From Acestrorhynchus altus (lineage: Eukaryota > Chordata > Actinopteri > Characiformes > Acestrorhynchidae), in contig CM067515.1 in NCBI GenBank assembly GCA_034509495.1, forward strand, positions 19,062,620 through 19,126,619: DNA of 64,000 nucleotides, given 5' to 3'. Under the pieces are notes generated by a model that was not told where the DNA came from, made no database searches, and worked only from the letters and a program-made list of their open reading frames with translations. This document shows positions 54,897-64,000 of this stretch, in pieces (positions within the stretch are counted from its first letter, which is position 1; every line of letters starts with the position of its first letter). The position numbers and the translations under genes are program-made.

Positions 54897-55605
54897 TTAA
54901 CACTTAGAACACAAGATCCACACTTTCTGGGCAGTTGCTTGCTGTTTTCTAGGCTTCATAGTTCAGGATCAGAGTAACCTACAGACATAATACAGGACCT
55001 ACCTTATATAATCGGTCTGATCATTGTGTGATCAATAGTATTCCAGCTCAGAAAACAGCTAAATTTCACTAATTCAGTTTAAATGCCAATGGAAACTTCC
55101 AGTGCATGTTTACTGCTCTGTTCTCCTGTAGTTTAACCTGAATGCAGACTCTGACTGATCAGTGAGAGGGGGTAGGGCTAATGAAGTCACTGACTCAGAT
55201 ATCGGATTATAGAGGAAAATGAGAAAGGAGGGGCTGTTTGCTCTTTTTTGCCCACACAGTGTTCAAATTTCTGAATAAAAGTCCATATATGGGATAATAT
55301 TCATACATACATGAATAACAAAAATAATAACCTGAATGTCTGTGTTAGTCCTCATAAGCAAAAAACAAACAAACAAACAAACAAACAAACAATACAAAAT
55401 AACTTAGGTGCAAGTTAATGTTTAATCCAAATGTGGTCAGATTTATACAAATATTTAAATTCTGTTAATATTTCCATCTCAAATGAAGGCAGATTTGAAT
55501 AGCCTAGGACCTCCTGAAAAAAACAATATCTGGCATGCTATAAATAAGTTTCTGTTTTTTTGCTATGAAAACATCCCCCCAAAAATGACTTTAGAGAGCT
55601 TCAAA
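54897..55605 (+). mobile_element. TTAA-bounded MITE family, near-full copy
   Basis: It starts TTAACACTTAGAACACAAG (TTAA 54897-54900) and holds every family landmark: CTGGGCAGTTGCTTGC, TTTTCTAGGCTTCATAGTTC, CTCTGACTGATCAGTGAG, GGGGCTGTTTGCTC, AATAAAAGTCCATATATG, ACAAATATTTAAATTCTG, CAATATCTGGCATGC and ATGAAAACATCC. The right TTAA is degraded. An (AAAC)n has expanded inside at 55363-55392. Confidence 0.8.
55363..55392. repeat. (AAAC)n microsatellite
   Basis: About seven AAAC units, inside the MITE copy at 54897. Confidence 0.95.
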
Positions 55606-55784
55606 TAGCGTTACTCACCCAACCCCAACACCGCCCCCACCAAAAAAAAAACAACAAAAAAAAACCCCCCAAAAAAAACAGACGGCAGTGTGTTATTTCA
55701 CTCATCATAATACACTCACACTGAGTCATTCTGACTCTGCCCCTTCTTACATTCATAATAACAGGGGAAGGGACACGTTAGCCA

Positions 55785-56120
55785 CTTCATGCTGCTGGAA
55801 CAAATGCAAACAGAAGACGCACGGCTCGCTGCCACAATGACAATTTTAAGTGTAATTACAGTATATTTTACCATGGCCTATTAGTGTGCAATCGACAGAG
55901 ACAGGGAGTGATAGCAAAATTACCCATTGCGTTAAAAGACCAGCCACCCTTTAAATACCACAGAATAATTGCCCTCTTAGCTTTGAAAATGAAGGAGATG
56001 ATTAAATGTAATCCTTTAAACGGAATTGGCACATTACCAGTGAATACATTTTCACAGGACCAATTTGGCTGAGAGCATTAATTTGCTAAATTGAAGGGTT
56101 GATTCAAAAGGTTAAAATGA
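55785..56120. promoter_or_regulatory. Strong candidate conserved non-coding element
   Basis: High-complexity, non-repetitive block with AAATGCAAACAG (POU-like, 55802), CCACAATGACAATTTTAAG (Sox-like ACAAT, 55832), GTGTAATTACAG (TAATTA 55853-55858), GGCCTATTAGTGTGC, GGAGATGATTAAATG and GAGCATTAATTTGC (56073). The 62-codon open frame at 55884 has no recognisable domain. Composition and motif grammar resemble vertebrate developmental enhancers. Conservation is not shown. Confidence 0.5.
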
Positions 56121-56124
56121 TTCT

Positions 56125-56612
56125 CTGTGTACTTTTAGGCTGACTGTTTTCATTCACAGAACTGTATCTTTTCCAACATTAAACATCCAAGGATGCATGG
56201 AGCACAAAAATGAGAAAATGAAAGAGGCACACATAAATGAACACACTATATGCATAGCACTCTGCATAGGTGATAGTTACACCCAGTTCAGTCAGTGGGC
56301 CTTCATAAAAAACGAACATTGATAAATACAGTCATTGATAGCTGGGTTTCTGGCACCTGGTCATTAGCACCAGATCTTTAAAGTCCTGTAATCTGTGAGG
56401 TGGAGCAGCCATGGATCGCATCAGCAAGTTTTGGATGCCCATGACTCTGTTGCCAGTTCACCAGTCGTCCTTCCTTGAACATCTTATGGTAGGTATTGGC
56501 ACACAAACACGCACATAAACACATACACACACACACATGTAAACACTGTATCATTATTATATTCTGATACAAGCTTGCATGGCCAGAACTGCATGGCCTC
56601 TTGGACACTGAT
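56125..56612. other. Unassigned non-coding sequence
   Basis: Contains a short (CA)-rich stretch near 56518-56537. Nothing else recognised. Confidence 0.5.
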
Positions 56613-56617
56613 TATCC

Positions 56618-56976
56618 TCAGTGTTGAAAATGGAAGAATTCTGATTAGTTTTTTGTAATGATCACACTGACAAGGACACGTTCTTCAGAATACTTGCCAG
56701 TGGTCCAAATTAAATAAAACACAGTGTGAGCAAAGACATTGAGAACAGCCATTTCCTTCTTGTTTTCCTCTGTAACCCAGTATGTAATCAGCCCCACCCC
56801 TCTAGCTCCATGCATGTCCTGCATGAACCACAGAGTAGTAAACATGCATTGGCACTGTGGCATTTGTGTGTATGTGTGTATCATGTGTTTGTATATTACT
56901 CTGATCCTGAGTTATGAAGCCTAGAATACATCACGTAACTGCCCACAATGTGCAGATCTTGGGTTCTAAGAGTTAA
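56618..56976 (-). mobile_element. TTAA-bounded MITE family, copy
   Basis: Ends TTGGGTTCTAAGAGTTAA with TTAA at 56973-56976. Contains GTTATGAAGCCTAGAATACA, CGTAACTGCCCACAATGTG, CAGAATACTTGCCAGTGG and AACCCAGTATGTAATC in family order. Partial on the left. Confidence 0.75.
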
Positions 56977-57179
56977 TGTTTTGGTACATTGCTGTATATA
57001 CTTTGCACTAGAGCTTGAATATTCTCACTCACATATTTACACTTTTATAGCATAAAAATTAGCAAATCAAACAAACATTTAATGTACTGAAGGTCGGTTC
57101 TGCATATGCCCTTTTTATTTTGGTCTAGGGTCTGAATATTTTGTCAGAACAAATTCAGTATCTAGAACATGTCAGAAAA

Positions 57180-57350
57180 GCCATGTACTGCGTTCAGCAT
57201 ACAATCGGCTAATCTCCTTTTACGCATCCCGGAAAGAGGAGGGGAAAGTGTTTTGAATGGATAAGCAAAATGCAGATTGTGTGAACAAAAGCTTCATTCG
57301 CATGGCAACAAATGTGATGAGTATGCAAGCTTGTCTTTTGCCAACAAAGG
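57180..57350. promoter_or_regulatory. Candidate conserved non-coding element
   Basis: High-complexity sequence with CAATCGGCTAATCTCC (57203), TTTTACGCATCCCGG and TTCGCATGGCAACAAATG. It ends against a T-run at 57361-57391. Inference. Confidence 0.33.
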
Positions 57351-57360
57351 TTCTGATACT

Positions 57361-57391
57361 TTTTTCCTTTTTTTTTTTTTTTTTTTTTTTT
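57361..57391. repeat. Poly-T tract
   Basis: T-run interrupted once by CC; the inverse could be the poly-A tail of a retrocopy, but no retrosequence is recognisable next to it. Confidence 0.9.
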
Positions 57392-57479
57392 GATGAAGCA
57401 GTGAAAATGAAACATGGTGACACCATGTGCCTACACAGCATGGCTCACACACACTTTATCAGGTCTATGGGTGTAGTTT

Positions 57480-58540
57480 GAGGCTCACACATTGATCGCA
57501 TCTAAAATTAATGCCATTAAATTGTATGAGGTGAGAGTGCACCTTTTTTTTAACACACAAGCATACTGATCACATGAAAAAAATGTTACACTCAAGGTAA
57601 CATTTGGGTTGAGTCGTGCCATTAATATTGTGCCAAAGCAAACATTAGGTTACAGAAAAAATGGTTATTTCTGTCTCTTCTGTACTTATTTTTTTTAAAC
57701 TATAAATAGCTGCTTTAGCAAGATATTTTCTGGCTGTTCCTTAATCTCAAAAGAGCACAAGTTCATATCATGATTATTAGGCTGCTGTGAAGTTTACACT
57801 GTAACCACTCATTACTAATTCGGTGACCGTTCAGAGTTTTAACTGCATAAATACCCAATTATAGTCTTCCTCATTTCTCTGCTTGATGTGTTCCTTTTGT
57901 TTAAGTACACATGTGATTAAGGTCTCTGTTGCATGCTAGCATTGTGTTTTGCCTGCCTGAAGTAAGTATTATATTCTAATCTGCTGAGCAAACAGATATC
58001 ATGTTCAGTGCTATTGTTCCTTTTGTTGTGAATGCAGCATATTTTTTTTGTTGCACAACACAATGGAAGTATTGGAGTTTTGCAGTGCTTTATGAAATCA
58101 ATGTAACCTATAATGTGTAATGCCTACCACACTGCATATAACCACACTGCATGCACTTTTACATGTTAGAGACATGAATATCTTGTAAAAAGGACACACT
58201 TTTTATTTTGTTTTGTAATGTAATGTTTTAATGGTCAAGAGGACCCGAAAAATCTCCATACAGTGCTGGCAGACCATGGGAATTCTAATTCATTTGTATA
58301 TGATTGGCACACATGCATGAGTGAGGTTAGGAGAACTTTGGGTGTGAGTGTGTTTGTGTATGAGTGTGCGTTTGGTATGCTGGTCAGTGCTCTGGTGTAT
58401 GTTGGTGGATTGTAATAGGACTCAGAAGGCACAGGACAGCTCAGAGAGGATATAGAGAGGTCCAGTGACTGAGCTTAGGCCAGCTCATGCTGGACTTATC
58501 TCATCACACAGCCTGTCAGACACACCAGAGACATGGACAG
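57480..58540. other. Unassigned non-coding sequence
   Basis: No gene or named repeat recognised. Confidence 0.5.
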
Positions 58541-58544
58541 ACTT

Positions 58545-58545
<1 letters not shown>

Positions 58546-58611
<66 letters not shown>
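58546..58611. repeat. (CA)n microsatellite
   Basis: About 33 CA units. Confidence 0.98.
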
Positions 58612-58615
<4 letters not shown>

Positions 58616-58869
58616 ACACATTCTTCCTTGGCCTTCTTGCCAAGACATATCAGTACATACAAAGACAAATACAATGCACTCATCACAGACATAAATGTCA
58701 AGGCAATATTAGGTAAAATTATCCATACAGTGTAAAAATGTAAAAACATATCCAAATGCTTTTAACTTGCTAAAGCTTCTTCTGCCTATATTTTTAATAG
58801 TACCCCCTGATGGTCCATGGAAAATATTTGAAAGTAGATACTTACTTACTACATAAATGTTGCTATTGG

Positions 58870-59085
58870 AGCTCAAAGTGGATCATGGGTCTAATGTGGT
58901 AACACTATGATCTGAGGATCGCAGATTTGAATACCAAGTCATGCTGCTTGGCATTGGCAGTCAGAGGCCAAGAGAGCAAAATTGGTCATGGAGCGCTCTC
59001 CCCACACCCAATATGATATTGATCAGCACAGGCATCTGTTAGCCAGTGTATGGCAAATGGGGACCCACTGCTTTCCCCATTTGGT
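58870..59085 (+). mobile_element. tRNA-derived SINE copy
   Basis: B-box-like GATTTGAATACC (58924-58935) is followed by CAGTCAGAGGCCAAGAGAGC, GGAGCGCTCTCCCCACACCC, GATCAGCACAGGCATCTGTT and AGCCAGTGTATGG, the wording of the family at 36315-36700. The tail is truncated. Confidence 0.7.
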
Positions 59086-59273
59086 ATTTTAAACAACCGC
59101 TTTGTAGAAAATATATTTAGATCATCTTTCTTAATCATGTTAAGATCAAGTTCATATGGATATCATTTTAATTCTGCTTCTACTTGTCTATAAGCAACCA
59201 AATTTTTAATGAGCTGTCTATTCTTCTCCTTAGAATTCTTTTGAAGATTTACCAAAGAGTGGTAAAACCATCT

Positions 59274-59389
59274 CCAAGTGATGAAACTATCCAAATGGCC
59301 TGAAACTTCTCCAAATAGCCCCAAATCTCTCAAAATGACTCAAAGCCCTCAAAATGGAACAAAAAATACCTAAATGGCATAACCTCACC
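59274..59389. repeat. Degenerate 20-bp minisatellite
   Basis: Six diverged units of 17-20 bp start at about 59274, 59291, 59311, 59331, 59350 and 59370, each beginning C(C/A)AAATGGC or a variant: CCAAATGGCCTGAAACTTCT, CCAAATAGCCCCAAATCTCT, CAAAATGACTCAAAGCCCT, CAAAATGGAACAAAAAATAC. Confidence 0.75.
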
Positions 59390-59611
59390 AGATATGACAC
59401 ATCTCCCATTACACCTGTCCTATACAGTACTAAATAGCAATCACAAGAAAAGAAATATATAGTGAAAAAAGTATATGGACGTCCCTTGCAGTAGTTGCAT
59501 AAAAAACTCAGGAGAAGAAAATAAAATTAAAGATAATGAATATTAGTAATTAGTACGTTCACTGAAATATTATTATACATTATTGCACTGTAGAAGTTCT
59601 ATGTATGTAGA

Positions 59612-59614
<3 letters not shown>

Positions 59615-59662
<48 letters not shown>

Positions 59663-59663
59663 N

Positions 59664-59718
<55 letters not shown>
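59615..59718. repeat. (CA)n microsatellite with one ambiguous base
   Basis: About 50 CA units, with an unresolved N at 59663. Confidence 0.98.
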
Positions 59719-59720
<2 letters not shown>

Positions 59721-59887
59721 TGCTGGTGTCACTTTCACTTACATGACTTGCCAATTTTAAGATACAATAATTGAGCCCAGGGCATTTCCTCTGTTTAAAA
59801 CCACAGGAGTTCCCACTGCATCCCAGCAAAAACCTCCCTCTATCCAACACACTTCTACCATTAGTGCCCCCTGGGAATAGAGGGGGT

Positions 59888-59891
<4 letters not shown>

Positions 59892-59945
<54 letters not shown>

Positions 59946-60240
59946 NNNNNNNNNNNNNNNNNNNNNNNNNNNNNNNNNNNNNNNNNNNNNNNNNNNNNNN
60001 NNNNNNNNNNNNNNNNNNNNNNNNNNNNNNNNNNNNNNNNNNNNNNNNNNNNNNNNNNNNNNNNNNNNNNNNNNNNNNNNNNNNNNNNNNNNNNNNNNNN
60101 NNNNNNNNNNNNNNNNNNNNNNNNNNNNNNNNNNNNNNNNNNNNNNNNNNNNNNNNNNNNNNNNNNNNNNNNNNNNNNNNNNNNNNNNNNNNNNNNNNNN
60201 NNNNNNNNNNNNNNNNNNNNNNNNNNNNNNNNNNNNNNNN

Positions 60241-60297
<57 letters not shown>
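59892..60297. other. (GA)n array containing a 295-bp assembly gap
   Basis: (GA)n runs up to 59945, then Ns from 59946 to 60240, then (AG)n from 60241 to 60297. The array continues in the same sequence type on both sides, so the missing bases are most likely more (GA)n. Open frames through the Ns are meaningless. Confidence 0.97.
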
Positions 60298-60299
<2 letters not shown>

Positions 60300-60323
60300 C
60301 ATTTACCACACACACACATTCTC

Positions 60324-60328
<5 letters not shown>

Positions 60329-60422
<94 letters not shown>

Positions 60423-60423
60423 A
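60329..60423. repeat. Compound (GT)n-(GA)n microsatellite
   Basis: About 39 GT units passing directly into about 8 GA units. Confidence 0.98.
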
Positions 60424-60590
60424 AGTTTTACAAAACCACAAATGACTTGAATTTGAGTAACCTTCAACACACGGCCCTTGGGAAAACTTTTTTAAGGTAA
60501 AGTAAATGTACCTGTCCTACTACAACTTTGGTTTTGTTCACTCAAAAGTGTTCTTTCGAAGAAACTGGTGGACAGATGGGGTTGAGTTGA

Positions 60591-60730
60591 GTTTCATAAT
60601 CAGGATAATAGTAACCTACAGACATCATACACATATCATAACAACCTTCAAGACTTACCATATCTAACCAACATGTTCATGGTCATCATTGTGTGATGAT
60701 AGGGCAGACCTTATAGCACATCCCTTAATA
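60591..60730 (+). mobile_element. TTAA-bounded MITE family, short fragment
   Basis: TTTCATAATCAGGATAATAG, TAACCTACAGACATCATAC and CATCATTGTGTGATGATAGG match the left-centre of the family (compare 54955-55030). No terminus is kept. Confidence 0.5.
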
Positions 60731-61540
60731 CTAAAAGTAGCAAAGAATAGTACTGGGATATTCATCCATTACAATTACTAATTACTTATCTCATTTGGTA
60801 ATAAGATTGTTTCTAGGAAAATAATGAATTATTAGTTTACTTACATGGTAGGAAAGAAATAGCTACAGTAAAGAGGAGGAGTTAAGAGTTTAGAAAAATT
60901 ATGGAAAAATGTACTTTGGACAAAGCTGTTCATAAATCAGAGTCCATTCTTTGACACAGGGGTCTTTATCCATCAGATTCATATTAGTGTCATTAGATAG
61001 TTCCAGTATGAAAGTCCAGAAAAGTTATTTATATGTTTCTGCACTGTAATTTGTAATCACAACATATCGTTCTTGTGATCTTAAGATATATATTTTTTTT
61101 GTTATTGCATTTCTAGAGTAAAAAACAATAATAAATATAAGTTGTAATCATAGCAAATCAACTTCTTTACTAACCTTTTTTTAAATAATGGAAATGTAAT
61201 TCTGTTACTCTGTTTGAATACCAGCGACAACATAAACAATTCTCCTGATTTCTTCTCTATGCTTTACAAATTAAAGCTGAAGTATTGTTTAATTTTTGCT
61301 TTTGATTTTGGTAGAAACAATTCAATTCAATATTTTATATATTTGTATGAATATTGCTTATTTACTTTTGATTGCATCCTGAGCAACTAAACTACCACCT
61401 GTAACACTAACCAGGCTAATACTTCTGAATGACCAGTGTCTGAGCTATACACCTATATAATGTTTATTATATACTATATAATCAAAAGATCACATTACAG
61501 CACAATGACTGTCTGAAATTGATTTATTTTACTGGTTTAC
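60731..61540. other. AT-rich unassigned sequence
   Basis: No gene recognised. TATGAAAGTCCAGAAAAG (61008) may be another piece of the MITE fragment to the left. Confidence 0.45.
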
Positions 61541-61541
61541 A

Positions 61542-61825
61542 GTCAACCACAACATTATGACCTTGTCCTTGTTTCTACACTCACTGCTCAACTTATCAGC
61601 TTCACTTACCAAACAGGAGCACTTTGTAATTATATTAGACTGCTGTCCATTTGTTTCTCTGCATACCTTGTTAGCCTTCTTTCACCCTTTTCAGGACCCC
61701 ACAGGACCACCTCAGAGCAGGTATCATGTGGGTGATGGGTCATTCTCAGCACTGCAGGAACACTGGAATGGTAGTGCTATGTGACACTGCTGTGCCTGAT
61801 CCACTCATACCAATGTACACCAGTA
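61542..61825 (-). mobile_element. Dispersed repeat with ATGTTATGGTTGATC end, copy 2
   Basis: Inverse wording of the copy at 9530-9840: AACCACAACATTATGACC is the end, followed by GGACCCCACAGGACCACC, AGAGCAGGTATCATGTGGG and TCTCAGCACTGCAGGAAC, then CACTGCTGTGCCTGATCC. Same family, opposite orientation. Confidence 0.75.
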
Positions 61826-61829
61826 GAGC

Positions 61830-63355
61830 TCAAAAGTAATTGGTCAAGTACGTTGACTTTTTATTTGGATGTGCTATTGGACAAGAGATCTCATATGCAT
61901 GTAGTGATTTTTCTGCATTTTCAATATCCTCAGTATATTGCTGTTGCCCAGCATGGAGAAGAAAAAAGACAGTAAAGGAGATCATCATAATGTTTCATCA
62001 TTAAGAAAGACTTTTCATCTGTTCAACAGTTCAAGAACACATTCCACTACCAGAGAAAGAGAGAAAGTAAAGATGATGATCTAAATGATTTTAGAGTGTT
62101 ACTATATGAGGCAAATCACCAGTAAGCTTCAAGAAGGGCCAGGTCACAGTTTGCTAACAGTTTTTGTGTTTTTCCATTTACACATCTTTACTAGAGCAAT
62201 TGATCTGAATCTGCATACCACCTTCAGTGTGAAGTAAAGGTAGGACTGTAGGACTGTCTTTGGAACTGATTAACTTGATTTTACTGATGTGGCAGTTGTG
62301 GGCAGAGAATGAGGGACATAGGGGTCCTTCCTCTGGATCCTTTGGATACTTTCCTTCTGATTGGGTAGTGGAACAAAACATACAGACCAACAGAGAGCAG
62401 CAGGGAAGGTATGGTTTAGGTATCTCATATAATTTGTTTATGTAACAACAGAACAAGGTACATCTCATATCAGGAACATGGATTGTGTTTTTAACAGTTA
62501 GTGTATAAATTAGTAATTTATGGGATTGTTGGCACTCTTACCAGTAACATTCTTTGAGGAACATTTGAGGTAACAGACCATATTATACGCAGTCCAGCAT
62601 CAAGTGAGCTACAAAGTTATTAGTGGAAAACCTGATTCTGTGTCCACGTCTCTAGAAAAGAGGCATGAAGTTTTCTTTGGAGAAATATGTTACATATAAT
62701 TGGCATATCAATAACTAAAATATTCTGTTTCTTTGACTGTCACAAGGTTGACTAAGACTAACTCTCGGCTCTGCATATAGTCCAACTACTCTTAAGGTAA
62801 CATTAGGCATTTATGCAGCTGAGCACACTTGGAGGTGAACATTAACCATGTGGTTACACTTGCAGGTGACAAGTCGCTTACGTCTCTATGCCAAATTTGT
62901 CTCTTGTGGGTGTGTTGATGCCATTCAAGTTGCAGCTTGCTTCTCTTCCATGTTTAGCACCACACAGTTTAGCCTATGAACAAAAAATGTGTATGTTGGC
63001 AGTGGTGGTTACATCACTGGTATTAATATTTATAAATAATATAAGTATGAATTAGCTGAACAAGAAATGCCAATTATTATTTCTCACCAAATCAAAATGT
63101 TTTCAATGAAACATGAAAAAGAGATGTTCATTTCAGGGGACCTCCTGGTTAAATAAAAGGTATAAATTAGATTTACCTTTGCCTCCATTTTTGTAGTTCA
63201 TTTTCACAATGTGTCTTTGAATTTGAATGGGACCTCTTATCTGTTAGCAGTTCGCCAAGTCTGACTATTATTTTTTTGAAGGATGAGCAAATTTAAGGTG
63301 ATTCTCTTGCTCAGCCAAGCACTGTGGAGAGCAACTTTTGCTATTAAACTGAAAT
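61830..63355. other. Unassigned non-coding sequence
   Basis: No gene, RNA or named repeat recognised. Confidence 0.5.
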
Positions 63356-63359
63356 GTCT

Positions 63360-63709
63360 CCCTTCATAGTCTTTCTCATTTGTCTTAATTTCAGATAATG
63401 TGTGTTTGGTGGCTCAAGCTTCAGCCGCAGCCTGCTCGTTACTTCTCATTATAACTTATAACTCACTCACACAATCTTTCATAACCAGAATCCAGCAGCC
63501 TACAGATTGTCCCCCAAGACAAGAGGGTGATGTTGTTCATCTTAATGAACATACATTACAGCTTCTTGTGTTGATACTGATTTAATGCGCCGCTGAGATG
63601 GCGAGTAGGAGGGAAAGGGACTCATCGGAGAAGCCAAATCCAGTTATCGATTGCAATTTCTCTAACTAAGCCAAGATGGGCCCACAGTGGCTGATCCGCT
63701 TTACCTTGA

Positions 63710-63711
<2 letters not shown>
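63360..63711. promoter_or_regulatory. Candidate conserved non-coding element
   Basis: High-complexity sequence with TCTTAATTTCAGATAATG (63384), ACTGATTTAATGCGCCG (63578), CCAGTTATCGATTGCAATTT (63640) and CTAACTAAGCC. No repeat signature. It abuts the following (GT)n array. Inference. Confidence 0.4.

Positions 63712-63786
<75 letters not shown>
63712..63786. repeat. (GT)n microsatellite
   Basis: About 37 uninterrupted GT units. Confidence 0.98.
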
Positions 63787-63790
<4 letters not shown>

Positions 63791-64000
63791 CCCCACTTGC
63801 CTGCTAGTAGCACCCAGCTTCCTTGAGAGCAGGCAGGGAGAGAGGCCTACTCCTATTCATTAATAATTCACTGCAGGCGCTCTCAAACTCCCCTATGGCT
63901 CCTATCAGATTACAGCTAGCAGCCAAGACTCAAGGTTAGTGAGAATGATAGAACAGCGAGCCAACAATAGCCCCAGATTGGCCTTCCCACTGGTTGTGGG
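63787..64000. promoter_or_regulatory. Candidate conserved non-coding element, runs off the window
   Basis: Contains TTCATTAATAATTCACTGC (63856) and CAGATTACAGCTAGCAGCC. High-complexity continuation of the block left of the (GT)n array. Inference. Confidence 0.33.

Noticed and set aside
59599..60445. Long frames crossing the run of Ns
   Set aside because: Artefact of undetermined bases and simple repeats.

Overview
This window looks like intergenic, gene-desert DNA from a bony fish, most likely an ostariophysan teleost such as a characin or catfish relative. The evidence is the mix of long (CA)n, (CT)n, (GA)n and (GT)n arrays, decayed Tc1-type transposases, tRNA-derived SINEs with teleost-style heads and tails, a CR1/L2/Rex1-type LINE fragment, and several dispersed repeats I recognise from teleost genomes. 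I found no intact protein-coding gene, rRNA, tRNA gene or CRISPR array. Most long open frames are low-complexity readings of microsatellites. The organism assignment is inference from repeat content and no database was searched.

Layout. 0-7 kb: nested DNA transposons, a high-complexity stretch with homeodomain-type motifs (2.7-3.6 kb), a dense microsatellite block (3.6-5.0 kb), an antisense LINE reverse-transcriptase relic (5.2-6.25 kb) and a degenerate 46-bp minisatellite (6.3-6.6 kb). 7.9-13 kb: hAT-like ends, a Tc1 relic and several dispersed repeats. 14-21 kb: candidate conserved non-coding blocks, a Tc1 relic and a solo-LTR-like element. 21-29 kb: a SINE, two Tc1 relics and a strong candidate regulatory cluster at 25.3-26.1 kb. 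29-38 kb: more candidate regulatory blocks among SINEs, MITEs and a Tc1 relic. 39-47 kb: long TG/CA arrays, a purine-biased tract, SINEs and an LTR fragment. 47-50 kb: a Tc1 relic and a broken retroelement ORF1-like gene with a short SAP/HeH-like motif. 50-58 kb: microsatellites, MITEs, a Tc1 relic, and candidate regulatory blocks at 52.3, 55.8 and 57.2 kb. 58-64 kb: SINE, minisatellite, an assembly gap inside a (GA)n array, and a candidate regulatory block next to a (GT)n array.

The most coherent unreported-looking item is a roughly 0.7-kb non-autonomous repeat family with TTAA at its ends, present in at least nine copies here and best explained as a piggyBac-type MITE. The most likely function of the region is cis-regulation: the high-complexity, homeodomain-site-rich blocks look like developmental enhancers. 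That is inference from composition and motifs, and alignment to other fish genomes would decide it.
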